This document shows positions 8,239 through 18,304 of a DNA stretch of 64,000 nucleotides, piece by piece. Below the pieces are notes generated by a model. The model was given only the letters and a program-made list of their open reading frames with translations, was not told the origin of the DNA and did not search any database. Where the stretch lies: the NCBI GenBank assembly GCA_965262665.1, contig CBDHFR010000004.1, forward strand, positions 2,170,001 through 2,234,000, in the 5' to 3' direction. A program made the position numbers and the translations under genes. Position 1 is the first letter of the stretch. Each line of letters opens with the position of its first letter. Source of the DNA: CBDBND01 sp965262665 (GTDB taxonomy: Bacteria > Pseudomonadota > Alphaproteobacteria > Rhodospirillales > Rhodospirillaceae).

Positions 8239-9298
8239 GAGCGTTTCCGAGGTTGAATGAATCAATATTTTGTTGTCATGGTCTTGGCGGACTGATTCGA
8301 TAGCCGCTTTGGCGGGGGGCATCGTGGCTGTATCGGAAGACCTGCGTATTCGTTTGGCGAGGAAAGTGGCGTCGGGCATGTCGCGCCGTCAGGCGGCAGC
8401 CCTTTTTGAGGTGAGCGCAAGCTCGGCGGTGCGGTATGGCGGGCGATATGAAGACGAGGGGACTGTCGCGGTCAAGCCACGGCCGTCGCGCCAGCGCCGT
8501 CTTGATCCTTGACGGCGAGGATATCCTGCGCTGGATTAAGGAGACGCCAGACCCGACACTGCAAGAGCTGTCTGAGCGTCTGGACGAAGTTCACCAAGTG
8601 ATTGCGCCGACTTCGACGATTAATGACTGGTTCCACGCGCGCAAGATCAGCTTTAAAAAAACCGCCCACGCCAGTGAACAGGAACGCGCGGATGGGCAGG
8701 CAGCACGCGTGGTTTGGCGCCAACGTCAGGCCCGGCTCCCGGCCCATCCCGAGCGGGTCGGCAGGATCGTGTTCCTTGACGAAACAAGTATCAATACCAA
8801 AATGGCGCGCCTGCGGGGGCGCTGTCCCAGCGGCCAGCGGATGGTTGCCGCCATTCCCCATGGTCATTGGAAAACCATGACCTTCATTGCCGGATTGCGC
8901 GGTGACGGCCTGACCGCGCCCTGGGTGCCCTGATTTGATCGAGGGCGCCATGGACGGTGATGCATTCGAGCAGTACATCAAAACGCAACGCGCCCCGACC
9001 CTTCAAAAAGGCGCTGTTGTTGTCCCCGGCAATCTGCCGGCCGACAAACGCGACGGTGCCAGGCGGGCGGTTGAAAAGCGGGGCGCATGGCTTTTGTTCC
9101 TGCCACCCTATGCGCCGGACTTCAACCCGATCGAGCTCGCATTTTCAAAGTTCAAAGCTCACATGAAGCGCTTAAAACCCCGCACCATCGATGATCTGTG
9201 GAAAGCCGCCGGTAACGTCTGCGGCCTCTTCAATCACGAGCACTGCAGGAACTTCTTGGTTGCTGACGGCTATGCGTCAGAATAAATCGGAAATGCGC
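8239..9298 (+). mobile_element. IS630-family element, copy A (1060 bp)
   Basis: The ends are GAGCGTTTCCG and CGGAAATGCGC, each abutting a TA dinucleotide (8237-8238, 9299-9300), as expected for IS630/Tc1 insertion. Copy B at 14040-15102 is nearly identical and in the same orientation. Confidence 0.9.
8324..9285 (+). pseudogene. IS630 transposase, spread over three frames
   Basis: The N-terminal HTH part (VAVSEDLRIRLARKVASGMS...) ends at 8512. The catalytic part (IVFLDETSINTKMARLRG, first Asp) runs in a second frame to 8933. The C-terminus (FNPIELAFSKFKAHMK, catalytic Glu) lies in a third frame, 8935-9285. Some IS630 elements use programmed frameshifting at the first junction, but here two shifts are needed. 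The second catalytic Asp also seems lost: the usual MDNLPxHK block reads VPGNLPADK. It is probably dead. Confidence 0.85.
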
Positions 9299-9434
9299 TA
9301 GTGGACCCTGTGACTAACGCCAAGGCGTAGCTGATTGAGATTTGGGCAGAAAATAAACCTCTAAGATGTCTGGACCAATACAAGCGCCACCGCCATAATC
9401 TGCCAAATTTTTCAGCTTTGAGGATGTAAATCGA

Positions 9435-10940
9435 ATGGAAAGACGGACGTTTTTGGGCACGAGCCTGGCGGCCTCCCTCGCCCCCACTGTCATTAAGGCA
9501 CAGGATAGAGGGGATGGGGCGTTGATCTGGGATTACGTCATCATCGGCGCCAGCACGGCCGGTCTGCCGGCCGCAATTTTTGCTTCTCGAAGAGGTGCCC
9601 GTGTTCTTCTGATCGATGCGGCGGATTCTGTCGGTGGCACCTTGCATCTTGCCGTTGGCCAAGTCAGCGCTGGTGGAACCATCCTGCAAGAGTCGAAAGG
9701 CATTGTCGACAGTCCTGACAAGCACTTTGACGACGTCATGCGCATGACTGAAGGTTTGGCTGACGTCAACGTCGTGCGCAAAACCGTCGACAACGCACCG
9801 GCAACCATAAACTGGCTGCTGAGAAGCGGGCTGATTCCTCTTGATGACCATCCCGTCACCGGCTCAAGCCCGGGGCGTCAGTGTTACACGACGCCTCGCT
9901 ACTTGTGGGGCGCCAACAACGGCCGTGACATCTTGGCCGTCGTTTTGAAGGAATTGCAGCCGGAGCTCGACAGCGGTCGCGTTGTCACACAGCTTGGTTC
10001 CCCTGTCACTGAATTGATTGTTGCCGATTCTGGTGACATCTCTGGTGTGCGGGCGCAAACACCGCAAGGCGAGCAAATCTTCAAGGGCCGTCATGTCCTC
10101 ATTACCACAGGTGGTTACGCTAATAACCCCGAGCTATTCCAAGATCTCATAGGCCAACCCACTTATACGACTGGCACATATCCCAGTAATCTTGGCAAAG
10201 GTTTGGAACTGGCTTTATCAGTTGGCGGCTTGTTACGCGGGAAAGAGTTGCACCGTTCGGGCACGGGCTCGATTCTTGGGAAAACCAGCTATCCAACCAA
10301 AGTTCATGCCCGGTTTAATACGATGCCCCAGTCCCGCCAGCCCTGGGAGATCTGGGTTAACAATGAGGGTCGGCGCTTTATTCGCGAGGATGAACCCATT
10401 CAGGAAACACGGGCGGCTGCATTGGTGGAGCAAGACAAGTTCCGGTATGCCATCGTGTTTGACTCCGATATTTTTGAATCATCGCCCCCTGGCATTCCCC
10501 GGTGGTCACGGGAACAGATGCGGTCCCATTTCAATTCTCATCCCATGTTCCACAAAGCAGACTCCCTTGACCAACTGGCCAAGATGGCTGGCATAAACGC
10601 CTCCGGATTGAAACGGACTGTGGCAGATTACAACAAGAGCGTTGAATCGGGTTCCGATGCGTTCGGCCGGGCTCACTTCCCAAGCCAAATTGATCAAGGA
10701 CCGTTCTATGCCATTATTCACCACGGACATTCGGCAACGTCTTCGGTGGGCATTGTCGTCGATGATCACTTCCGGGTCGTGAGTGAAAACGGTGAACCGA
10801 TATCAAACCTTTACGCAGCCGGCGAAGTGTTAGGCAGCGGTGTCAGCTTAGGTAAAGTATACACCCCCGGCATGATGCTGACCCCGGCACTGACCATCGG
10901 CCGCGAACTTGGCTTGAAGCTGCCAATTCGTTCTGCCTAA
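9435..10940 (+). CDS. Tat-type FAD-dependent oxidoreductase (fumarate reductase/KstD-like)
   Basis: 501 residues. A twin-arginine signal (MERRTFLGTSLAASLAPTV) is followed by the FAD_binding_2 fold. The dinucleotide motif is VIIGASTAGLPAAIFASRRG with E/D-type end VLLIDAADSVGG, a mid segment GRHVLITTGGYANNPELF, and the C-terminal FAD block NLYAAGEVLGSGVSLGKVYTPGMMLTPALTIG. The family includes fumarate/urocanate reductases and ketosteroid dehydrogenases; the substrate is unknown. Export suggests electron exchange in the periplasm, and the tri-heme cytochrome at 6882 is a possible partner. Confidence 0.9.
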   Translation: MERRTFLGTSLAASLAPTVIKAQDRGDGALIWDYVIIGASTAGLPAAIFASRRGARVLLIDAADSVGGTLHLAVGQVSAGGTILQESKGIVDSPDKHFDDVMRMTEGLADVNVVRKTVDNAPATINWLLRSGLIPLDDHPVTGSSPGRQCYTTPRYLWGANNGRDILAVVLKELQPELDSGRVVTQLGSPVTELIVADSGDISGVRAQTPQGEQIFKGRHVLITTGGYANNPELFQDLIGQPTYTTGTYPSNLGKGLELALSVGGLLRGKELHRSGTGSILGKTSYPTKVHARFNTMPQSRQPWEIWVNNEGRRFIREDEPIQETRAAALVEQDKFRYAIVFDSDIFESSPPGIPRWSREQMRSHFNSHPMFHKADSLDQLAKMAGINASGLKRTVADYNKSVESGSDAFGRAHFPSQIDQGPFYAIIHHGHSATSSVGIVVDDHFRVVSENGEPISNLYAAGEVLGSGVSLGKVYTPGMMLTPALTIGRELGLKLPIRSA

Positions 10941-11176
10941 GCGCTGTTAGCGAGGTAGTGCCAAACGTTGCTCGGTCCTGGGAATGAGAACCCGGGTCCG
11001 GCAGGTGCTTTCGAACCAGATCTTAACTGGTCTGACTCAGGCGTTGCTGAGGACGCGTTTGCTGTGGCGATGCCAATCACACCTTGGACATATGCCACGA
11101 CCGACACCCACATCACACTGCGGCGGCTGATCAACGAGACCTTGTCATTTGATGTAGGCGTCATCGACACAACGCC
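10941..11176. other. Convergent gap, no gene recognised
   Basis: Short frames exist on both strands but none resembles a known family or has a convincing ribosome site. It may hold relics of a small gene. Confidence 0.4.
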
Positions 11177-11983
11177 TCACTGATTCAAAGGCGTGTATGC
11201 GCGGTCCCACAGCGCGAATTCTGAGTCCTCAAAGAATCCCGGCTCATTGGCTTCAACATTGCGGCGCAAGTCCTCAGGCAGGTCCGTATAATCGGCGAGC
11301 TTAACCGAGTCCCCGCGGCCAAAAACCGCACCTTCACGATCGCCCATTCCCAGCCAAGGGGTCCATTCATTGAGGCTCTGATAGCTGGTGCGCGCTGGTG
11401 CACTGAGCCGGTTTTCATCTTGAACGTCATCGACCCGGCCGATGAGCGTGAAAAAGTCGTTGATATAGAAGAAGTCCCTGGTCGACGCGCCTTCTTGCCC
11501 GGAGTCTCTGGCCGGATTGGCGATTTTCGTCGTTGCACTTTCCCGAAGGTATAAATCACCGCTTTGAACCGTGACCGGTTCATTCCTCCAGTCAACGATT
11601 AACGACCCCGGTGGTATGTTGGGTGGCAACTCTACATTCTGGCCCTCAGTATTGATGTTGGTGGTGAACGGCCCCATACGCATCACCGGCGGTTCGTGAG
11701 TCCGACTGGTATAGGGATTGGTGTAACTCTTTATGACCTCATCCGTATCCGAGTCCTTATAGAACATGATGTCGCGGAAGATGTGGTCGTAAGACCCGTC
11801 GTCCTTCATGATATATTTGCCCAGTTGAGCGCCTTCCACTTGCCACATCAGCGTGGGCTGGCGGTCAATAACGCCGTACTGGCTGCCTTTGTACCACCAA
11901 AGAACCGGTGCGCCGTCGAGGCTACCCCGCATCTTGATAAGGGCAATGAGCCTGTCGGCCGGGTTGTTAAAATCTAACGCCAT
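11177..11983 (-). CDS. DUF1838 family protein, copy 1 (no signal peptide)
   Basis: 268 residues. I chose the ATG at 11983 because GGGAGAAG lies directly upstream. The protein opens with the family core LDFNNPADRLIALIKMRGSLDG, then KGSQYGVID, NPYTSRTHEPPVMRMGPF, and a C-terminal WTPWLGMGDREGAVFG. Function is unknown. Unlike the paralogues at 42503, 50505, 57789 and 58701 it has no export signal, so either it is cytoplasmic or the signal was lost. It is convergent with the FAD protein at 9435. Confidence 0.85.
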   Translation of the reverse strand: MALDFNNPADRLIALIKMRGSLDGAPVLWWYKGSQYGVIDRQPTLMWQVEGAQLGKYIMKDDGSYDHIFRDIMFYKDSDTDEVIKSYTNPYTSRTHEPPVMRMGPFTTNINTEGQNVELPPNIPPGSLIVDWRNEPVTVQSGDLYLRESATTKIANPARDSGQEGASTRDFFYINDFFTLIGRVDDVQDENRLSAPARTSYQSLNEWTPWLGMGDREGAVFGRGDSVKLADYTDLPEDLRRNVEANEPGFFEDSEFALWDRAYTPLNQ

Positions 11984-11999
11984 GACTTCTCCCAACACC

Positions 12000-12241
12000 T
12001 AAGTCAGCGAATTAAGGTGTTCTATTGATGCACGAAGGCTACCAGAACCGGACCTATTTGAAGGGCCATGACCGCCAATAGGTCAATTGCCTGAACCCAG
12101 GTCTTCATCTAGTGCGATTCGTCACAGTTTAACACCAAGTCAACCCCCGGTGGCGCCGATGATCCGTGGCATTTAGCCGATAAAGACAACCGTTGCCTTT
12201 ACCCTCCAAGATCAAGATAATATTCGGCAGGGGGACATCAC
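12000..12241. other. Intergenic promoter region
   Basis: This 242-bp stretch separates the divergent DUF1838 and symporter genes and must hold both promoters. I see no clear -35/-10 pair or operator. Confidence 0.4.
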
Positions 12242-13486
12242 ATGCTCAAAAAATGGTTTGCGATAAAACTTTGGAAGCGCATTTTTGCCGCGTTGGTGGC
12301 CGGCATTATTGTTGGATTGATTTGGGGCGACGGCGCTGAATCCATCCGGTGGATCGGCGACGTCTTCGTTCGCCTGATACGCATGTTGGTTGTGCCACTG
12401 ATATTCACCACCTTGGTGGCCGGTGTTGTGTCCATGGGTGACCCCAAGCGGCTTGGATCCATCGGCGCGCGAGCTTTTGTCCTTTATCTGCTAACGACGG
12501 CGGCTGCGATCGCCATCGGCCTCACCATCGGCACTGTCTTGCAACCGGGCGCCGGTGTTGACTTGTCGGGCGCCGAGGCACGCGACCTTGGCCCGGCCAT
12601 GTCGCTGGCTGAACGGCTTTACCAGGTTATTCCGACCAACCCTGTGGCAGCTTTGGCTGAAGGCAATATTCTGGCGATCATCGTGTTCTCGATCATGATT
12701 GGCACGGGTATCGTCCTGTCCGGTGACAAAGCTAAAGTCCTTGGTGATGCCTTTAACGCAGCCGCCGAGGTCATGCTCAAAATTACCTTCCTCATCATGG
12801 AACTCGCTCCGTTCGGCGTGTTCGCGCTGATCGCATGGGTGGCCGGCACGCAGGGTGTGGCGACACTGGCCAACATTCTCATTCTTGCAATTGCGGTCTA
12901 CATCGGCTGTTTCACCCATATGATTCTGGTCCACGGCAGCATTGTTCGATTTCTTCTTAATCTGCCGCTGATGCCCTTTATCAGAGGAGCGATCGACCCG
13001 CAGCTGGTGGCGTATTCGACTTCGTCGAGCGCGGCTACCCTGCCCGTCACCATGGCGGCGTCAGAAGAAAATCACGGCGTTGGCGTGGCGGTCAGTTCGT
13101 CCGTTATTCCACTCGGCGCCACGGTCAACATGGACGGCACAGCCTTGTACGTAGGTATCGTTGCCCTATTTGCTGCTCAGGTCTTCGGCATTGAGTTGTC
13201 GATGGCTGACTACCTGATCATCGGTCTGACCACCACGCTGGTTTCTATCGGCACCGCGTCCGTACCCTCAGCGTCGCTCTTTTTGCTTGCCGCCGTTCTC
13301 GAATCCATCGGGGTCTCGGGCGCACAGACCGCTATCGTCGTTGGCTTCATTCTGCCCTTTGACCGCATCCTCGACATGATGCGCACGACCGTCAACGTCA
13401 CCGGCGATCTGACGGTGGCTTTGGCGGTTGCCAAATACGAAGGCGAACTTGACGAAACCGTTTACCGCGCCCGGCCTGAGATTTAG
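12242..13486 (+). CDS. Dicarboxylate/amino acid:cation symporter (DAACS)
   Basis: 414 residues of the GltP/DctA/GltPh family. These inner-membrane proteins import glutamate, aspartate or C4-dicarboxylates with H+ or Na+. Hydrophobic segments run throughout. The HP1 hairpin signature is STSSSAATLPVTM, the TM7 motif is NMDGTALYVGIVALFAAQ, and the HP2/TM8 region is ASVPSASLFLLAAVLESIG followed by PFDRILDMMRTTVNVTGD, which holds the substrate-carboxylate Arg/Asp residues. GGGACATCAC lies upstream of the ATG. Full length for the family. Confidence 0.93.
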   Translation: MLKKWFAIKLWKRIFAALVAGIIVGLIWGDGAESIRWIGDVFVRLIRMLVVPLIFTTLVAGVVSMGDPKRLGSIGARAFVLYLLTTAAAIAIGLTIGTVLQPGAGVDLSGAEARDLGPAMSLAERLYQVIPTNPVAALAEGNILAIIVFSIMIGTGIVLSGDKAKVLGDAFNAAAEVMLKITFLIMELAPFGVFALIAWVAGTQGVATLANILILAIAVYIGCFTHMILVHGSIVRFLLNLPLMPFIRGAIDPQLVAYSTSSSAATLPVTMAASEENHGVGVAVSSSVIPLGATVNMDGTALYVGIVALFAAQVFGIELSMADYLIIGLTTTLVSIGTASVPSASLFLLAAVLESIGVSGAQTAIVVGFILPFDRILDMMRTTVNVTGDLTVALAVAKYEGELDETVYRARPEI

Positions 13487-14039
13487 GTTCAGTTATCTAA
13501 AATCTATCGAGCAAAGTGACGCCCCAAACAGGATAGGCCTGCAAACAAATGGAATAGGCGGATTAATTTGCCAAAGTAATGTGCTTCTCCATTCCAGCAG
13601 TTTGTAGGCCACGGATTCACCCACAGGTAGAGCATCGTCACGGAAGTTAATCCCCGTCGTTGCTATGAGATATTTCGAACGAATTCTTATTTCTGCGCAG
13701 GTATCCACTTAAATTTGATAAAACCGTATCAGATGTATTGGGTCTTTGAGGAGGGCTCCACTTGTCAGACCCAGCTACCGAAGGTGACGTTACTCCCGAA
13801 ATCCGGACCAGGTGGTTCTTCACCTATGCGGCCTGATCGATGGTCATATCTCTCCTGGCCTGTGCCGGCGTCCGGTAGCCGATGCTTTCGGTTATAAGGT
13901 CGTGGATGCTGGTAGGAGAGGCGGTAAAATCAAGCGTAAGTTGGCGGCTAAGGAGTCCGAAGCTAAGGTCGTGCGGCTGATTTTTGACCTTTACTTAGGG
14001 GAAAAACAGGCCGCGCACGGGGTGTTAAGGCCGTTGCTA

Positions 14040-15102
14040 GAGCGTTTCCGCGGTTGAATGAATCAAAATTTTGTTGTCATGGTCTTGGCGGACTGATTCG
14101 ATAGCCGCTTTGGCGGGGGCATCGTGGCTGTATCGGAAGACCTGCATATTCGTTTGGCGAGGAAAGTGGCGTCGGGCATGTCGCGCCGTCAGGCGGCAGC
14201 CCTTTTTGAGGTGAGCGCAAGCTCGGCGGTGCGGTATGTCAGGCGATATGAAGACGAGGGGACTGTCGCGGTCAAACCACGGCCGTCGCGCCAGCGCCGT
14301 CTTGATCCTTGACGGCGAGGATATCCTGCGCTGGATTAAGGAGACGCCAGACCCGACACTGCAAGAGCTGTCTGAGCGTCTGGACGAAGTTCACCAAGTG
14401 ATTGCGCCGACTTCGACGATTAATGACTGGTTCCGCGCGCGCAAGATCAGCTTTAAAAAAACCGCCCACGCCAGTGAACAGGAACGCGCGGATGGGCAGG
14501 CAGCACGCGTGGTTTGGCGCCAACGTCAGGCCCGGCTCCCGGCCCATCCCGAGCGGGTCGGCAGGATCGTGTTCCTTGACGAAACAAGTATCAATACCAA
14601 AATGGCGCGCCTGCGGGGGCGCTGTCCCAGCGGCCAGCGGATGGTTGCCGCCATTCCCCATGGTCATTGGAAAACCATGACCTTCATTGCCGGATTGCGC
14701 GGTGACGGCCTGACCGCGCCCTGGGTGCCCTGATTTGATCGAGGGCGCCATGGACGGTGATGCATTCGAGCAGTACATCAAAACGCAACGCGCCCCGACC
14801 CTTCAAAAAGGCGCTGTTGTTGTCCCCGGCAATCTGCCGGCCGACAAACGCGACGGTGCCAGGCGGGCGGTTGAAAAGCGGGGCGCATGGCTTTTGTTCC
14901 TGCCGCCCTATGCGCCGGACTTCAACCCGATCGAGCTCGCATTTTCAAAGTTCAAAGCTCACATGAAGCGCTTAAAACCCCGCACCATCGATGATCTGTG
15001 GAAAGCCGCCGGTATATAACGTCTGCGGCCTCTTCAATCACGAGCACTGCAGGAACTTCTTGGTTGCTGACGGCTATGCGTCAGAATAAATCGGAAATGC
15101 TT
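14040..15102 (+). mobile_element. IS630-family element, copy B (1063 bp)
   Basis: Bounded by TA at 14038-14039 and 15103-15104. It is near-identical to copy A; differences include one G fewer near 14118 and four extra bases (TATA) near 15013. It has inserted in a serine recombinase gene. Confidence 0.9.
14124..15089 (+). pseudogene. IS630 transposase of copy B, dead
   Basis: Same three-frame structure and same loss of the second Asp (VPGNLPADK) as copy A. In addition, the 4-base insertion after KAAG truncates the last 25 residues. Shared lesions mean the element was already defective when one copy gave rise to the other. Confidence 0.85.
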
Positions 15103-15427
15103 TAGTCATCTCAATGAAAATGGTTTCCGAACGCGCATAGGTCGAACCCTTTCGACAGGTTTTGTCCATCGGATTTTAACCGCAGAAACATATGCGGGCA
15201 CACATTGGTTCAACAATGTCAACGGCGGAGCAAAATCAGTCCAGTTGGGCGGCGTAAAACCAGTCCATTTTATGTGATGCCGAAGGCGTTGTTGCGGGTT
15301 GTCCCGGTAGTGCATCCGGCAGTCCCGATTTGATGATTTGGCCGTCGCTGGAATCCCAGTTGACGATTTTTATCGTCATCCGGACGCACCTCTCCCACCG
15401 TTTTTCCTCACCGTCGATTACCTCGGC

Positions 15428-15580
15428 CTACACCGGAACGGGCCTTCGTCGTAGATCATCAATCAATGCCAGGATTTGCTGGAACAGCTTCCTTGGCACC
15501 GCCGCCCCGGCCATCTGGAATGTGACGTAACGGCCATGGCGAATGACCTTGGCTCCGATCTTGACCAACTTTTCCCGTAA
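15428..15580 (-). pseudogene. IS1380-type transposase, C-terminal fragment
   Basis: About 50 residues, LREKLVKIGAKVIRHGRYVT then FQMAGAAVPRKLFQQILALI, ending before TAG (15428-15430). This is the conserved tail of IS1380-group transposases. An upstream stop truncates it. The 150 bp between the recombinase stop (15277) and this piece contain nothing I recognise. Confidence 0.6.
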
Positions 15581-15666
15581 CTACGACGCCAAACTGAGAA
15601 TTGCGGCGGCAGGACTTTCACCCGCAAGCACAGCAGCTAGTCTCGCTGCACCCCTTCCGTTTACCT

Positions 15667-16898
15667 GAGTTAGTCGCGATGTGATCTGACACCGCTCCTT
15701 TCCCAGCAAGCTGGAATGGGAGCGGCGCATCTCTTGATGGAGATGGTGGTTGTCCGTTTTGATGGTGGTGCACACCAACCACAAAACGAGGAAATGGGAT
15801 GAACGCCTCCCACCCCTTGATGTTCGAAGGCCGAAAGGGTTGGACCCTCGCGGGCCGACGGTATCAAAGTGCCAAGTGGTGAAGAGCAAGCTCTTCACGG
15901 GCAAACCGGAGGATCCGACATGAAGACCAACAGAACCGTCGTTGGTGTGGATACGGCAAAGCGAGTGTTCCAGTTGCACTGGGTGGATATGGAGGCGGGT
16001 GAGATTGTCGATTTGAAGCTGACGCGGGCGAAGTTCCTGGAGCACTTCGCCAACCGCACGCCCTGCGTTGTGGCGATGGCGGCGTGCGGCGGCACGCAGC
16101 ATTGGGCGCGCCGGCTGCGGGAACTCGGGCACGAGCCCCGGCTGTTGTGGTGGTGGCGATGGGTGATCCCGCTGCCCTCAGGTCCGGCCGCGAGTTTGCC
16201 GCCTGGCTCGGCCTGGTGCCCCGGCACACAGGCACTGGGGGACGGGTTCGCACGCTCGGCATTTCCAAGCGCGGTGACAAGTATCTCCGCACCCTGCTGA
16301 TCCACGGCGCACGCGCCGTGCTCACCAACGCCAAGACGCCCCCGAATGGGCGCTGCGCCTAGTCGAGCGGCGACCGCCCAACGTGGTCACGGTCGCACTG
16401 GCCAATAAGACGGCACGCACGATCTGGGCCCTATTGGCCCATGACCGGGCGTACCAGACGAACTTCAACAGCCAGCCGGTCTAGGCGCGGCAGACGACGG
16501 GATAACGAACCGACACAGGAGGTGTTGCGCAAGGTACGACAAGGTGTGATGGCAAACAGGTCAGACCGCGATCCGCTAAGCCTGCATCGTGGTTAGGGCG
16601 AGAAGCCCACGGTAGGAAATGAGGCGCGGATCGGCAGATCCCACCAGGGCCAGCGAGCAAGAAGCCTCGCACTCAAAGGCCGGATACAAAACTGCAATCT
16701 GCCTGCCCGCCGCACAAAATCGGTCCTTGCGTCCCGGGAGGCGTTCATACAAACCACGATGTTGAATACTACCGACAAGATCATCAAACACAAAACTGGA
16801 TTGCTGAATCTGGCCGAGGAACTGGGCAACGTGTCGAAGGCCTGCCAGGTCATGGGCATGTCGCGCGACACCTTTTACCGCTACAAGGCCGCGGTTGA
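15667..16898 (+). mobile_element. IS481-family element, 5' part, interrupted by IS110
   Basis: Starts with the IS481 right end (TGAGTTAGTCGCGATGTGAT) and runs to about 15796. It resumes at about 16753 as the transposase start (MLNTTDKIIKHKTGLLNLAE, SRDTFYRYKAAV) after a nested IS110-type element, and stops abruptly at 16898 where fhs sequence begins. The missing remainder matches the fragment that starts at about 25731. Confidence 0.8.
15920..16484 (+). pseudogene. IS110-family transposase with internal deletion
   Basis: The N-terminal DEDD domain start (MKTNRTVVGVDTAKRVFQLH) runs about 75 residues to GHEPRLL. It is followed, in other frames, by the C-terminal transposase_20 part (REFAAWLGLVPRHTGTGGR, ISKRGDKYLRTLLIHGARAV, NVVTVALANKTARTIWALLA). 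The middle of the gene (about 200 codons) is deleted. The flanks 15797-15919 and 16485-16752 are the element's non-coding ends. Confidence 0.8.
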
Positions 16899-17610
16899 CG
16901 TCGCGGGCGTAGACGTAGCTGTGGTCGCGCCGCTGGGCGACGACGATGTTGGAGAGTCGTTTGGTCAGATCCTCGAGATCCGAGGCGAGGCAGAAGATAG
17001 CCATCACTTCGGACGCCGCGGTCATGTCGAAGCCATCTTTGCGGGAGTAACCCTTTCCCACACCGCGCAGGGACAAGACGACATTGCGCAGGGCCCGCTC
17101 GTTCAGGTCCATCACCCGGCGCCACGACACGCGGCGGCTATCGATCCCGAGGTCGTTACCCCAGTAGATATGGTTGTCCACTAGTGCCGCGAGCAGGTTA
17201 TTCGCTGTCCCGATGGCGTGCATATCACCGGTGAAGTGAAGATTGATTTCCTCCATCGGCACGATCTGGGCATAACCGCCACCGGTTGCGCCGCCTTTCA
17301 TGCCGAAACAGGGACCGAGTGAAGGCTCGCGCAGGCAGATCATGGTCCGCTTGCCAACGCGATTAAGCGCATCGCCCAACCCCACTGTCGTGGTTGTTTT
17401 GCCCTCGCCCGCTGGGGTCGGCGTGATCGCCGTGACCAGGATTAGTTTTCCGTCCGGCTGATTCGTAAGAGAATCTAAATAGTCGAATGACAATTTTGAC
17501 TTGTAAGGACCATACCGATAGAGTGCGTCTTCCGGCACGCCGAGCCTAGCACCGATCTCCTCAATCGGCTTCAGCGTCGCTTCGCGGGCAATTTCGATAT
17601 CGCTTTTCAC
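16899..17610 (-). pseudogene. fhs: Formate--tetrahydrofolate ligase, N-terminal fragment
   Basis: GTG start at 17610 after GGGAGGG. About 237 of the usual roughly 557 residues remain: SDIEIAREATLKPIEEIGAR, the P-loop PTPAGEGKTTTTVGLGDALN, EPSLGPCFGMKGGATGGGYA and GDMHAIGTANNLLAALVDNH. The enzyme makes 10-formyl-THF from formate and ATP. The frame is cut at 16899 by the IS481 fragment and then runs into IS sequence antisense, so no active enzyme is possible. Confidence 0.9.
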
Positions 17611-17656
17611 AGGCCCTCCCCTTCGCTTCCCTTGATGCTGGCAGCCGATTGTAGGG

Positions 17657-17823
17657 AACTTCCACCGTCTCGATCTTGTTGCACCGTTCGTAGCGCTACG
17701 AGATCAACTCGAACAGAAGCTCGGCGTCGGCCTTGCTCAGCGGCCCGAAGCCCAACTCGTCGATGATCAGCAGCTTGTGGCTCGCCATCTGCTTTTGCAA
17801 CCGCAACAGCCGTCGTTCGTCGC
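17657..17823 (-). pseudogene. IS21 helper ATPase (IstB) fragment
   Basis: RLLRLQKQMASHKLLIIDEL (Walker B) and GFGPLSKADAELLFELIS, then an in-frame TAG where homologues have Gln (S-Q-RYER), then RYERCNK. Both ends of the gene are missing. Confidence 0.75.
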
Positions 17824-17929
17824 GCGTCCCCTGAGTAGATGAACGGCGGCCGCCATTCCCTGCATTTACTTCATCCTCCGATATTCAAGATGTAAACCGG
17901 CTAGGTATTGACTGTTAGTGATTGCCCCG

Positions 17930-18255
17930 CCACCTTCACAGGTCTCGGAATCGGTGAATCTGTGCCTAAAGCCCATGGGGTCATTCTCATGGATCGTGCC
18001 GGATGGCATACAACTGGCAAACTCAATACGCCAAAGAAAATCACCATCGTCCTGCTGCCATCGCGCACGCCGGAATTAAACCCGGTTAATAACATCTGGC
18101 AGTACATACGCGGAAGCTGGCTCTTTAATTGGGTGTTTGACGATTACGAAGCCATCCTTAAGGCGGGTTACGAAGCTTGGAAGAAGCTCTTGGCCCAACC
18201 TCAAGCCATCAGATCAATCGGAATACGCGATTGGGTACATCTAAACCAATCTTGA
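17930..18255 (+). pseudogene. IS630-type transposase, C-terminal fragment
   Basis: HGVILMDRAGWHTTGKLN, VLLPSRTPELNPVNNIWQYI and AWKKLLAQPQAIRSIGIRDW. The second Asp (MDRAGWH) is kept, but the third catalytic residue, Glu in the usual NPVENIWQY, is Asn. It belongs to the same subgroup as the pieces at 23376 and 61397. Confidence 0.75.
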
Positions 18256-18304
18256 GGGCCATTGGTATCAGACCGTCTCTCCAGAATCGGACGACTGCTC
18301 GCTC

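Larger units (their letters stand above)
13887..15277 (+). pseudogene. Serine site-specific recombinase fragment, split by IS630
   Basis: Before the IS: FGYKVVDAGRRGGKIKRKLA and AKVVRLIFDLYL, the start of the recombinase domain (PF07508) of large serine recombinases. After removing IS630 copy B with one TA, the sequence reads GVKAVASHLNENGFRTRIG, TGFVHRILTAETYAGTHWFN and ends at 15277. The two parts match the family in order. A one-base frameshift near 14005-14020 was present besides the IS. The catalytic N-terminal domain is missing, so this is a relic of an integrative element. Confidence 0.75.

Noticed and set aside
10968..11183. 71-codon plus-strand frame between FAD protein and DUF1838
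   Set aside because: No ribosome site, no family match and it runs into the DUF1838 stop region.
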